Positions 13,276 through 27,004 of a DNA stretch of 64,000 nt are shown here, in pieces (position 1 is the stretch's first letter; each line of letters opens with the position of its first letter). The stretch lies in assembly GCF_029867415.1 (NCBI RefSeq), contig NC_081182.1:46388817-46452816 (forward strand), given 5' to 3'. This DNA comes from Vicia villosa. Taxonomy: Eukaryota > Streptophyta > Magnoliopsida > Fabales > Fabaceae. The notes under the pieces are model-generated. The model saw only the letters and a program-made list of their open reading frames with translations. It ran no database searches and was not told the DNA's origin. Made by a program: the position numbers and the translations under genes.

Positions 13276-16200
13276 ATGGAGTTGTTCTTCTACGCCGTGT
13301 TCGGTGGATTGGCCGCTGTTGTTGCAGTTCTTGAGCTTAGCAAAAACAATAAGGATCGAATCAATACTTCCTCCGTTTTCAATTCCTTCAAAAATAACTA
13401 TCTTCTCATTTATTCTCTCATGATGGGTAGATCTGGATTTTCTCTCTTAGATCTCTTGAATTTTACTCTCGATCTGTTTTTTTACTCTTTGATCTGTGCT
13501 TCATTATTTGTTAGTTTGAGTGGATTCAATGTGCTTGTGAATCGTGAATCGTGATCGTGTTTTTCTGCTTATTGTTTGTTTCATTTGGTTTATTTTTATT
13601 GTTGCGTGATTAGTAGAATTATAATAATGATTATAATTACTAATTTATCCTTCAAATCTTAATAATGTTGGGTGACACTGAGATCGGATTTAAATTAGAA
13701 GTTTTGATTTGGCCTTGTTGATTTGATTAGATTTTAGATTAGTTAAAGTTATTATCTGATTTTAGTAACATTTTGCATTACTTAGTTAGTTATGGTTTAG
13801 ATGATATTTGTTTTTTATGAATATATTGGGGAATTGAAATGTAATTGTTAGAAGAGATGTTAGTTTTTGGTGATCTAATGGGTTTCTGTTTCTATGGGTT
13901 ATAGCTGGTGATTGGTTGCAAGGTCCATATGTATACTATCTTTATAGTACTTATGGATATGGAAAGGGGGATATTGGACAACTCTTCATTGCTGGCTTTG
14001 GGTCTTCAATGTTGTTTGGAACAATTGTGGGATCTCTGGCTGATAAACAGTGAGATTCATTTTTGTTTTCTATTTGTTTTGTTTCCATATATACATGTCA
14101 TAGCTATTTTCAGTATCTCATGTTACTTGCTTTGAAATCAGGGGTCGGAAGAGGGCTTGTGTGACTTACTGCATAACCTACATTGCAAGCTGCATCACCA
14201 AACATTCTCCTCAGTACAGAGTTTTGATGTTGGGACGTATTTTGGGAGGCATTGCTACTTCCCTTCTATTTTCAGCATTTGAATCGTGGCTTGTTGCTGA
14301 GCATTTCAAGGTGAGGAATAATTTTTTTTTAAAGTTGTCAGCTGTTAATTGTCAAATTTTACCATGATATTTTCCTCTGATTATGTTGACTTTATAATAT
14401 TCTTCTCTCCACATGGAGAAGAGTAGGTTGTATAGCCTCTAAATAATAATATTAGGTTGATTGTTTTTAAATAAAAATCCAAACCGGGCTAATCTCGTAT
14501 GTAATAATTAAGAGCATTGCTAAATATTACGAGAGACTTGTATACGAAAGGGGAAGAATATTACTGTGAACTGTTTTTAAAATAACACTAGTAAATTGTT
14601 TGGTTTGGCTTTGACAGAAATCACGGGCGGGTGGTGGGTGGTTGTGTAAATCTATGGCTGACATTTATTCTTGCGTTTCCTCAACTGAGTATCTTCGTAC
14701 ACATGATCAATTTCCAATACTTAATATATAATTATATTACATGAACTTCTTAATATGTTATTCTAAACAGAACTAGCTAGTTGATAGATCTAACAACTAT
14801 GAAGTAGGTTGATTCCAAGGATGTTCATTTCAGGGGTTTATAAATTTATTATGTCCCTCTAAAAAAGATAAGCATGCATTTTACAGTATCCTCCAAGTGG
14901 ATAATGAAGTGATTTTTGGTCATCAAAATACATGTTTTTACCCTTAAAACCTGTGATAAAGGGTTTTGCCACGTTTTTTTATACCTCTGTCTTGATTCCT
15001 TCATTTTGCATATTGTATATATTAATCTCAATTTTTTTCACATGAATTTATCAGAGGGGCTTTGATCAGCAATGGCTGTCATTAACATTCTCGAAGGCCA
15101 TATTTCTTGGAAATGGTCTTGTGGCCATTTTTTCTGGGCTGTTTGGAAATGTCCTTGTTGATACATTGGCTCTTGGACCAGTAGCCCCCTTTGATGCCGC
15201 TGCAGGTTTTCTTACAATTGGTATGATCGTCATATTATCTACATGGACAGAAAATTACGGGGATGCTTCTGAAAACAAGAGCTTGCTCGCCCAATTCAAG
15301 GGCGCTGCTGTGGCCATTGCTTCTGGTACACTTCTTACCTTGGATAGTATTTTTCTCAGTTGTTTTTAAAGTGGTTCTGTGCTAAGAATTTTAACTTTTT
15401 AACTCTTAACGTGTACCATTAGTGTATAAGGAATGGGTTGGTCACTGTTTGATTCCATCCTGAAAGTGATTTATGTTGAAATGAACTTGTTCATTTTGCC
15501 CTTCCTTCTTTTGTTATCATTTATTTTATTCACCTTGTCTTGTATTTTTGGTCATTTCCAAGTTTCAACGCAAAGTAATTGTTACACTCCTTGTGTTTCA
15601 GATGAAAAAATAGCCTTGCTTGGTGCGATACAGTCTCTCTTTGAAGGTTCAATGTATACCTTTGTGTTCCTATGGACTCCTGCATTGAGTCCAAATGATG
15701 AAGAAATTCCCCATGGTTTTATTTTTGCAACATTCATGTTATCGTCAATGTTGGGAAGCTCACTTGCATCTAAGTTGATGGCTCGTTCATCATTCCGTGT
15801 AGAGAGCTACATGCAGATTGTTTTTGTAGTTTCTTCTGCTTCTCTAATGCTTCCCATTATTACCACCGTATGCTATTCTTCCAATACACTCTCCCTCCGT
15901 CGCTTAGTACTGTGATATACATCTCACACTATTCTGCAATATTTTGACTTTATTATTGTGGAACAGTTTTTCGCAGTTCCTTCCAAAGCAGCAGGTGGCG
16001 GTCTGTCATTCGCCGGGTGCATTCAGCTTCTCGGCTTCTGTACTTTTGAAAGTTGTGTTGGCATATTCTGGCCATCCATTATGAAGATGAGATCCCAATA
16101 CATTCCTGAAGAAGCCAGGAGCACCATCATGAACTTTTTCCGCATTCCTCTGAACATTTTTGTCTGTGTTGTGCTGTACAATGTAAGTTACACAATCTAA

Positions 16201-16843
16201 GGCTTAGATATAATGCTTGATCTTAATGTAGCATTTCTGTTGATTTAGTTTTCGTAGCTTGCTGAACTCCAACAATCTAATCCAATTTTTTACTGCACTA
16301 ATTTGAATCTGGAATTATAAACCCTTTCCTAAGTACATTGTCTAGTTGGACAAATTATTCATTCGAATTCTACTCTGATAACCTCTTTCTTGGAAGTATA
16401 TGCGAATCCTTTCCCTTTCCACACGACCCCAAAAGAAAAAAGCAAAAGATAGATCTCTCTTTCTTTATAACTCTTTAGACTAATTATTTGTTTTCTATGT
16501 GCAGGTTGATGCATTCCCTATCACTGTTATGTTTGGCATGTGCTCCATTTTCCTCTTCATGGCTAGTATCTTACAAAGGCGACTGCTGGTGATTGCAGAT
16601 AAGCCAAGTAAGACCCTCTCACTATGATCTGTTGCTTATGTTGAAATTGGACTGCAATACGAGTGATATGATCACCATCTACACTAACCAAATAAATTTT
16701 CTTTACAAACAATATTTCCCATTTTCATATAAAACAAATGATGTTCTTAATTGGTGCTGAGATTTGTTCCTTTTGTAAAAACAGAAACAGAAGATTGGCA
16801 ATTGAAGGAAAGGGACACCGAGTCAGAGCCATTGAACCTGTAA
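13276..16843 (+). CDS. MFS transporter, MFSD5 / molybdate-anion-transporter-like
   Basis: Eight exons with GT..AG borders keep one frame: 13276-13426, 13905-14049, 14142-14310, 15055-15325, 15602-15867, 15967-16182, 16505-16607, 16785-16843 (459 residues, TAA). The start MELFFYAVFGGLAAVVAVLE is the family N-terminus and the first in-frame ATG. The major-facilitator motif A appears as GSLADKQGRKR (residues 93-103), followed by GRILGGIATSLLFSAFESW. Exon 5 holds IQSLFEGSMYTFVFLWTPAL, and exon 6 IMKMRSQYIPEEARSTIMNF, both strongly conserved in plant homologues. Length equals the usual 455-465. About 12 membrane spans are expected. Relatives are human MFSD5 and algal MOT2, linked to molybdate uptake; the substrate in plants is not settled, so molybdate transport is an inference. 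No defect is visible and the gene looks functional. Confidence 0.93.
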
Positions 16844-18404
16844 TTGGTCAATTAAGTTTTGGGGAGGCACTGAACGTTGCTGCTTCAGCCTTACATAATG
16901 CAGTTTCTGTCTAAAACTGTGTTCTACAAAATATGAGTGAAGGTAAATCTGATGCCCACCAACCAAGGAAAGGGGTTCAAGCTAAAAGGATGATTTAGCA
17001 ATTTCTTTTTAGTGTTTTTGATTATCAATACTGTAGTACGTAGATTTCTATTGGCTATTATTACTTGAGGAGAAATCTCCATTTTGGTAGTTCTTATGTC
17101 GTCATTCTTTTGGGGGCGGGCGGTATCTAAGTTTGTCCTGTAGGGAATAGTATATTTACCCTACTTTCATTGTCTTAATTTGTAATGAAACCACTCTACA
17201 TTTAATTAATGCACTCTCTACTAAGTGTTCATTTATTTACCCTCATCAAACATTATAGACTCATAGTACCTTTGATGTTCTACAACTGCGACCATTGTGC
17301 TCACAAATGTATAAGATGCTCTCTATCTGTTTACTAACTGTAGTTGTTATTAAAGTGAAAGAGGGTTATTCCTCCTTAGCACAAAGAAACAAGTTTGAAT
17401 CTATTTCAAATAATTTAAGAGACTCATTAATTACTTAAGCTTTACTACAAGAGTTTTCAATCAAAATAAATGTTTATATTCTAGTTATAAAAATATTTTT
17501 ATAAGTTTATAAGAATACTTTTTTAAAAATATTTTTATAAGTTTATAAGAATACTTTTTGTGTGGAGAAATTTAGGTATAATTAAGTTAGATAACGTGAT
17601 AAAAAAATCCAGAGTAATTGAAATATATTGATATTCCAAATTATTCAGAATACATCTTTTGTGAAATTAAAATTGAAAATCAAACTTTTGTGCCATTAAT
17701 CTTATTCACGATCTCTTTCCTCACATTCTCTTCACCTTCTCTTCTCATCTCTCTTCCTACGTTGCTTTGTTTTGGCACAGCTCAAGCAACATTACCACCA
17801 TTTTAAACGAGTTTATTTGACGCTGCTTTGGTGTGAGTTTGTTGGTTTGTACTATCATATATATTTATAGTGTCGATGGTTGGTTGGCCGGAGGATGATT
17901 CTGATTTAGAGGATATGGTGGAACAACACTCCCAATTATAAGTGCAGAAGACATGTCCTTTTTGATCTTGAAGATTATGATTATGGCATTAACCATAGTA
18001 GTACCGATTTAGATTCAAAGGAACTTTCAAATGACACATACTGAGGTGATTTTTGGGGCACTGGAACCTCACTTGGAACAAAGAATCATATATAGAAGTG
18101 CGTCAGTGAATTTATTTCACGTAGGTTTCAAATTTCAAGAACAAAAGTGTTACTTAAAACACATAACTTCATCATAGTAAGATATATAATCAGACTTTTT
18201 ATATTACATATCCAGTGAATAGAAATTATAACAATAATGTGCCCACCCCAATACCATTATTTTTTCATACATACACATAACTTCATTATAATAAGATATC
18301 AATACATATTTATTGAATTAGCATATACATAAAAATAATGCTTACATACAATTGCAAAGAAGTTCAACAATGAACTTCAGTATTGGATTGGATGTTAGAG
18401 ATCA
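16844..18404. other. 3' UTR of the MFS gene and intergenic DNA
   Basis: The first about 350 bp after the stop are probably 3' UTR. At 17870-18060 two short frames (VGWPEDDSDLEDMVEQHSQL, then after a frameshift DLEDYDYGINHSSTDLDSKE) look like a decayed acidic exon, but I do not recognise the protein. Otherwise nothing seen except the small tandem repeat at 17489-17559. Confidence 0.4.
17489..17559. repeat. 36-bp tandem duplication
   Basis: The unit aaaaatatttttataagttt.. occurs at 17489 and again at 17525, nearly identical. Confidence 0.9.
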
Positions 18405-20398
18405 TTATATCACACGGCTGCGTTTGGCATCAACAGAAGCAGCTTCCAAATCCCCAATGAAAAAAAGGATTTTGTCCAAAATTCCTCGACACGATCTTTC
18501 TTCAGCTTGAGAACTTCCTTCAGTTAAGTCCGTTTCTGAACTAAAGGAATGATCCGTTACTTGCCGCGGAATTTTTCTTGATCCCAGATATCGTTGAACT
18601 TCCCCTTGGTGAACAAGATAGTAATCACTTCCTTCTCTAATAATCTTCAAACCCCTATTTTGTAAAGAGTTGTATAAAAGTCATTTCCTTTGCATCAGAG
18701 TTCAATAACTCAACTGTTGCTAAAAATTAGATTTTTTACTGTGTATAACTGCAAATTGAACTCTTAACTTTATTTACTAATGGCAACACAAATTTGTTAC
18801 AGTAATTAGTCCTCTTGTATAACTATGGTTCATGCTAGAGCTAATGCCAGATCAAGGTAAGAGGAAGCCAACATCAATGCTGTAGCTATACAACAATTGG
18901 CAACTATGTTCATGTCAACCAGGGCCCCGGCCGGCCGTCTTAATATTTTAAAGGATCTATATTGGTTAGTTATGGTTCAACTATAACCAAACTTATAACA
19001 TAAACATACATAATTAAAGACTAAAACTTTGTCAAAATCATAATTTTTTCAAAAAGTCGTATTTCAAAAATGATTTTTATAAAAATCTATTTGAAATGGC
19101 TTCAAAATTAAGTGATTTTTTGAAATTTTGATATCCAAATTGTTTTCCTATAAATAGATGAAATACCTAAAATCACATTTTAAGAATAACTATTCAAACG
19201 AAATTTTCATTTGAAGCTTTTATAAAAAATTTCTTTGTAAAAATTTTTTTCACAAAATTTAATAACACTATAAAAATCATTTTTAAAAAAAGCCAAAACA
19301 AACAGGTCCTTAGTCATTGTTTACTGATGAAAGATCTATTATGAGACCTATTTAATTACATTTTTATCCTCAAAAACTTGAGGCCCAGTGTTACAGCTCA
19401 TTTTTTAGCTCATTCTGTACATACTCAATGACGATCCTAATGTCAACTCAAGGGATTAGAAAAATTCTGACTCAAATTTCCTATATTAAGAATTTCCCAC
19501 GGTTACACGCAGTAATCAATCCCGGGCATTAATTTGAGAACAAATAAATTAGCTTGCTAAGTTAGAAAATTAACATAAATGATCTCACATTGATTTGAGA
19601 TGGGACGGTCAAAATCCGTAAGTGTGTGCCGCAGAGTAAAATAAAAACTTACAGTCCAACTCGATCACAGCGATCTTGCACCTCATATACTTCTTTCCAT
19701 GATTTTGAACCATTAGGAGCGTAGAAGGCAGCACGGTCTTCTCCCCATCTCTCCTTAAAGAGGTTTGCCCATAGAGCATTGTCTGAGGCCATGAGCTTCC
19801 ACTTCCTATTAACTGCAAAAAAAAATTGTCAAATTCATAGCTTTGATATAATCAATCATTGACAATTGGGATCAAATTCATAGCTTTGATATAATGAATC
19901 ATTGACAATTTGGACCTGAATCAAGTCCGGTTTAAGTTTTTGAAGACTCGATGTAGATTAGTCATGATTTAACTTAGACAAAACAAATAGGGGCCCAATT
20001 TTGTCACGATTTAACATTCACAAATATTTTATGAGAGACTATTTAGCTCCAACTTAATCGTGCTAAATTTTAAGTTATATGCGGTAATCCGCCTTGCACT
20101 CCTGATCTGATTCTATATGTTTTCAACTTGGAACAAATAGGTACCTTGTTTATCACTGTGATTAACATTGAACAATTATGTAAAGTCAATTGAATTGAAT
20201 TGAAGAAACATAATTCAGATCAGATCTATTAACAATGTTTCAACAGATTTCTAATTGATCATATTTTGAAACACAAAATAATACAAGAATGATGAAGAGG
20301 GATCATCATGATCACTGACCTTGTTGAGAAACAGCAAGATGGTGGTGATCTAAGAAACAGAATATCTTCATACAGATTTCCAAAGGTAAAGTCTCCAT
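18405..20398 (-). CDS. small F-box protein
   Basis: Three minus-strand exons join in frame with GT..AG borders: 20398-20320, 19812-19653 and 18654-18405 (162 residues, TGA). The F-box spans exons 1-2: METLPLEICMKIFCFLDHHH, LAVSQQVNRKWKLMASDNAL, WANLFKERWG (residues 1 to about 50). The rest is EDRAAFYAPNGSKSWKEVYE, VQDRCDRVGLGLKIIREGSD, YYLVHQGEVQRYLGSR, a low-complexity Ser/Thr/Glu linker, and the C-terminal GILDKILFFIGDLEAASVDA. I recognise no kelch, LRR or other substrate-binding repeat. F-box proteins dock substrates to SCF ubiquitin ligases through SKP1; that role is inferred from the fold, and the target is unknown. The compact length and conserved-looking tail suggest a single-copy plant F-box gene rather than a fast-evolving family member. 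No disruption seen; the donor and acceptor sites are all canonical. Confidence 0.82.
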
Positions 20399-20836
20399 TT
20401 CGAAGAATAGATAATAGAATTCAATTCATTCATGCAAGAAAAACAAAAACAGTAACTGGTTTTGTTTCAAGAAAGGTTGTAGTGGTTTCTTAGGATTCTG
20501 TTCTGGAAATAATAAAATTGTCTTTCGGTTGATTCAGCAAACAATTGCTTCCTCCTTCTCATGAGTCCGATTGTCCGAATCCTCTTGTCAATATCCATTT
20601 CCATTCATAACAACTTGACACGTGGCATGATAGATGTCTTTAAGTTATTTAATCTGTGAATTATTTATAAAAATATTATTCATGTTATTCTAAGGTCACA
20701 ACTATTTTCAACCAATCACCCAATATTTATGGATATACATAAATATACAATAGCCATAGACAACACTCTCAAACATTTTAAAACAAGGAAAATACTAATG
20801 GTTAAGACTTTAAAAATAGTAAATTTATTTTGATAA

Positions 20837-20866
20837 CTAGTAAGAAACCCGTGCTATCGCACGGGT
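20837..20866 (-). mobile_element. Helitron-like 3' terminus
   Basis: On the minus strand this reads a perfect 8-bp stem (acccgtgc / gcacgggt, loop gata), a short ttctta spacer and CTAG, followed by T. A GC-rich hairpin a few bases before CTRR and a host T is the hallmark 3' end of Helitrons. The element body would extend to higher coordinates. Its 5' TC end was not located, so the extent is unknown. Confidence 0.55.
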
Positions 20867-23800
20867 GGATATTCACATCACATGTCAACCAAATCATCAT
20901 TTGTAAAGTTTAAATTCATTATTCAATTGGTTAACATTGACATAGTTACAAATATATGCTAATAATATGCACCAACTTTCAAGCATTGATTCATATTTAC
21001 AATAAATCGTACAACCGATTATATAACTTCAATTATATAAAACAGCAACAACTGAAATATTTAAAAGATTGACATTAAAATGAACAATTTACCGCTGATA
21101 TCTATTAGATACGTTTACATCTACCCGTGAATCCATATGAGTTAACAAAACTCAGTTGAATCCATATGAATTAATTTAAAAACTACAAATTTGAATAAAA
21201 TTATTTTTCCAATTCAAATAACATTAATTTTAAGATATTAGTCCATTTTTTCAAACCTAAAATTTATAACAGCTTCCCGTCAAATATCAATTTTAAGATA
21301 TTTACAATTTTTACAAAGTTACAATATATGACAACTCCCCGTCAAATTTCAGTTCTAAAAGAATATCTACATTTCATGGTATCTTGAAATTTATATTCTA
21401 AATGAATATTTTCTTTTTTTTTTCTAGGAGAATTTCATAATAGACGTTTAACGTTACAAAATTTTAAAATTTTTGTAAAATTTGAAATAATTTGATATTT
21501 AATTGAATAATTTTAAATAAAAATATAATAAATTTTAAAAAAAATGTAACTAATAATAATAATTTTAAATTTATATAAAATTTAATATGCGCGCTTGATA
21601 ATAATATATAATGATGATAATTAAAAATTAAATTAATTGTTTATAATAACTTAGTGATATTTTTGAAAATAAACATATTCTCACTCTTAAAATTATGCTT
21701 AAATATGTGTTTTTCATTAGAAAGTTGTGTTCTTTATATATTATAATTGTCTCATATTTTTTATTAAAACAAATATTTACAGCAATTTTTAGTATAAATA
21801 TTGTGCTTTTATCTTTAAGAAATTATAATTTAGATAGGTATATAATTGATTCTTATAAAAGATAAAATATCTACTATTTTCTCTTATGATAATCACCCGC
21901 AATATTTTTCTCATATTTAAAAAAGTAATTAATAAATTTAATAGATTTATTTTATTTAGTAATTTTTCAAAAATATTACTTATATATTAATAATTATAAT
22001 TTTGATTTGCATATTTGTAAGACCGAAATAAAGTATGACATGAAATATTAAAATTTGATTTGTAACTTTGATTTACATATTTATATATTAATAAGTGCAG
22101 CTTTGATTTTAATTCTTTTAAATTTTAAATTAGGATAACTAAATTAGGGTGATTTATAAATAGAAAGTACTTGTAATCTATATTCCTGTCATATTATAAG
22201 CACTCGTAATCTTTTTCATAAAAAATTAAAAAGTTTAATAGATATGTAGGTATAATTTGCATATTCTTAATATCAAATTAAAATATAACATGAAATATTA
22301 GGATTTTTTACTGACATAACTTAAAACCCGTTTATACTTTATATAGAGTAAATTGATTAATCTATTAATTGTTCTCATAAATATTTAATTTATCATAAAA
22401 TATATTAAATAAAATTTATGTAATGCAAATAAATAATATAAATTAAAAACCATTACTAAATAAATTATGAATTTTTTAAATCTATTATAAAATTAGAAAA
22501 TACTCGTAATCTCTAACCCTCTCTTATTATATTAATTGTAAGTACTCGTAATCTTTTTTTACATATTAAAAAAAATCAAAAAATTTAATAGATATGAAGG
22601 AGAAAGAATTTGAAATTTGTGTGTAATATCATTATGCTTTATTGTTTAGATAATAGAAAAAAAATGTAATTCGGTATGAAGTGTATAATTGGTAATAATT
22701 AATATAAATTTATTATTAGTAGTAAATCAAAATGTTTTTTATATGAGTAAATGAATTAGAATTGATATTAATTTTCATTATTAACTGAAAATCAAATTTA
22801 TATATAGGATAAAAAATGATATTAACCGTATACTAATTACATATATGATTAATGTCAATTATATAAATTTAATGTAATAAGTAGCACTTAATTAAATTGG
22901 TATCAAATTAGTAGTACTAATATGTAATACAATTATATAAATTTAATGTAGTTACTTATTCTAGCTTTTTAATTAATGTAATTTTAAATGATATTAGTAG
23001 TAATATTTTCTAAAATTTGTAGAAATATATGTAAAAATAATGTTTTAATAAATTATAAAGGATAAAAAAAGTAATAGTAATACATAAATTTAATTACTTA
23101 AAAAAATATGAAAGACAAAAAATATTATTAAATTATGAAATGTGGTGAGTGGTTTATGTATAATTTATTAATGAAATATGATGAGTGATTTATGTATAAT
23201 TTATCAATAAAATGTGGTAAATTATAACTTTTGTCTTTTTATATGTACTAACAATAAAATTTATATTTCACATTTTCTTTTAAAAAGCAAGAATTAAAAT
23301 GCAAAAACATCACATCACATAATGAAATATTTATACTATTTTGATTAATGTACTTCAAAAATAAAAGAAGTTTAGAATGAAAAAAAATTCCTTTAATTTT
23401 AAAGGAAACACAACAAAAATACACTAAACACAAATTATTGCATAGGGGTCTAATCCATCAAAACAGCGCAAAATCCAAAAAAAAAAAAAAAATACTTTTG
23501 CATATTCTTCTTATTCCAAAAGGATCATGAAATACAACAAACAACAAAAGATGATTAGAAATGGAAAACTTACAAACATAAATAATTTGGGACTCTTAAT
23601 CCAATATAATATTTTTTATTAGATTGATTAATGTTAATTATTATAATTGTTATTAATAATTTATTAATATTGATTATTTTTCAAATACAAAATTATAATA
23701 ACAAATGTATTAAAAATGAAGAATAGATTAATAAAGAAACAATTGCAATAACAAATCGATTCACTTAATAATAAAACAAAATCTTACCTTTTCAAAAAAC

Positions 23801-24647
23801 CCAAACGATTTCATAAAGGTAATGAAACAAAATGAATTTGGAATCAGTAACAACTATGTTTTAGAAATAGGATAGTATATGTTATGTATTTAAAACTCAT
23901 AGTTCAAGAAAAGATAACAAAAATATGCAACAAATTAAGAAAAATACACTAACATATCAGCAACATAATCACATATTCATCAAGAAAAAATACCAAAAAT
24001 CATGTAAAAAAATTGCAAGGAAAAAATCAAGGATTCAAATGCTAAAAAAATCAACAAAAAAGAATGAACAAAGGGATAAGAGTGAGAGGTGTATGATATG
24101 AAAGGGAGTGGGAATGATGAGCCCATGCGCCTAAGCCCAATGCAATCAACCATCGGTCCATATTTTATTATTCACTATATGTGATTATTTATTCAATTAA
24201 AAAACAAAATAAAAACGAAAAGTAAAGCATGAAAACAGTGGTGTTGGCTTGTTATTAGGTTATCACTTATGACTTCTCAGTTTCTCAAAACAGACTTTCT
24301 TCCTCTCGCTTGCAAATGTGTCGCTCACCAATTTTCTTCAACTTCTTCTTGGGTACATGATCGCAGCCGATCGTCCGCCATAACTACACGGCCGCATCTC
24401 ATCTCTTCATCTCAGTTTGTTTTGTTTTCAACTCCGCCTCTTTTTCTCAACCTCTTGTTCTTCATTCTCCGAACTCGCCAAGCGCTGATGTGGTCATGGT
24501 TTAACTGCCATCGTGATGCTTCATTGTGATTTTGTTGTTGGTGTACGATGAATGTGTGCGTAGAAGTTATTGCAGAAGATCATGTTGAAGGTTGCGTGTT
24601 GATGAGGATGATGCAGGTGCGGTGATAATGATTGATGCATAGGGTTC

Positions 24648-24774
24648 GTTGAATTTGTGAAGCAGAGTTGAGGAGAGAGTCGTGTGCAGAGAGTTTATGA
24701 GTTTTAAAGGTTGAATTTGTGAAGCAGAGTTGGGGAGAGAGTATCATGTGCAGAGAGTTCTCTGAATTTTAAAG
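24648..24774. repeat. 62-65 bp tandem duplication
   Basis: gttgaatttgtgaagcagag starts both units (24648 and 24710); they share gagagagt..tgtgcagagagtt and ttttaaag. Confidence 0.9.
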
Positions 24775-25042
24775 GTGAAGCTTGATGAATATGTAGGGTT
24801 TGATTTATATTAAAATAGGTTAGAATCCAAAGGGTCATTAAATATAATTATATTTGGAGGAAAACCAAAAAACAAAGGAATATAGGAAGAATTGATTTCA
24901 TACGTTGGATGAAGTGTGCCATTGCATAATTATTTGAAAAAAATCAAATAGAAATTAATGTTATTGTTGAACCCGAAAAAATAGATTTAATTGGCCAATG
25001 TAAATATTGCATTATCCCATAACAACTTATGAGTGTTCAATG

Positions 25043-25138
25043 CAAAGTCATAAAAATCCTTCTAACAATGAATATAGACCTTAAAAATTGCAAAGCCGTA
25101 AAAATTATTCAAACAATGAATATGGACCTTAAAAATTG
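25043..25138. repeat. 48-bp tandem duplication
   Basis: caaag(t/c)c(a/g)taaaaat.. and aacaatgaatat(a/g)gacc occur at 25043 and 25091 with a few substitutions. Confidence 0.9.
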
Positions 25139-25629
25139 CTTAAGACTCCTTATTAATTAATGTGATAATTAGTGAATGAAAAAGACTATTTAAAAAAATA
25201 TAAAATGCAACAAAAAATTTGGGTATGACACATCAGCGGTATTAAATACCAAATCAATATAAATCAAGTAATATGTCATTAGTCTGTTTTACCCTTGTAA
25301 TTAGATTAAATTAAACTTTTAATCAGAGGGATTAACTTGTAATTATCAGGTACTTTAATTTTTATATATTTATAATAGATTGGTGTATTTAATAGTTCGA
25401 AAATTGAAGTATTAAATTTTCTATAAAATAATTTTTTTTTGGAATGCTTAACCATTATCCTGAGGGCACTAGTTAACAAGACCTTAAAATAACAAATTTT
25501 TTTCTTTTAAGCTTGGGCGAGATTTTAGTAATTTAAAAAATATATTGTACTGGAGGTATGCTATATAACTTAGAAGAAGAAGAAAATGAAAATAATAAAC
25601 TGACAGTGGTACAAAATAAATTTCTTTCC

Positions 25630-26075
25630 TTAAAATTTTAAGTTTAATTTGCATCCATTATATTCTCTTGAGGTTTCATTCTCAAAATATTGCTCGTGAG
25701 TTAATGTGCCAATCCTTTTCATATTTATTTTATTAGTTTTTTCATGGGTAATATAAAGGATGTCCCACGTTTCTTTTGTAGTTTCGTAGTGAAACTTATA
25801 AAAATTATCAAGATCAAGAGTGATAGTGATGATAGATTTTACCTTCAAATTGCGATGCACATTTTCTTTATCATCTTTGGTCCATCCTTTTTAGGTTTGT
25901 TTATTGCAACACCATTTACTTAGTGTAGGAACAAATGGACCTTCATTCATAACCTTTCAAATATCAGGATCCATCACTTCTATGAAAAACTTCATTTTAT
26001 CATTCCACAAAATGTACCCTTCTCCATTATAGGATAGGAGTTTGTTTAAAGAATAGCTTGAAGTCATTTTCCTCC
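25630..26075 (-). pseudogene. copia gag (UBN2-type) fragment
   Basis: The minus strand starts MTSSYSLNKLLSYNGEGYIL at about 26068 (the gag N-terminus after the primer-binding site) and continues EVMDPDI, then a stop. The intact piece 25630-25860 reads VKSIITITLDLDNFYKFHYE, TTKETWDILYITHEKTNKI. This is the UBN2 gag signature (alternative A/S-L-x-x-D-E-F, K-E-x-W-D-x-L, H-E-G-T). It is truncated at the low-coordinate side; the LTR lies next to it at 26119. Confidence 0.8.
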
Positions 26076-26118
26076 TAGGATGGTTAGTCTTTAACAGGAG
26101 TTAGGTTTTGATGTCACT

Positions 26119-27004
<886 letters not shown>

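Larger units (their letters stand above)
20867..25629. other. AT-rich gene-free stretch, possible Helitron body
   Basis: Very AT-rich, without convincing coding sequence. A motif 'agtactcgtaatct' with flanking text repeats at 22165-22250 and 22497-22600, indicating a local direct duplication. 24100-24780 is GC-richer: it contains an 86-codon frame at 24269-24529 (serine-rich, unrecognised) and a 62-65 bp tandem duplication. This may be a captured host fragment, but that is inference. Confidence 0.4.

Noticed and set aside
18918..19320. cagggccccggcc start resembling the hAT end at 8322, with a MITE-like aagccaaaacaaacaggtcc end
   Set aside because: The two ends are not convincing inverted copies and no target duplication was found.
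24269..24529. 86-codon frame, Ser-rich
   Set aside because: No family recognised, no splice or promoter support; kept only as part of the possible Helitron cargo.
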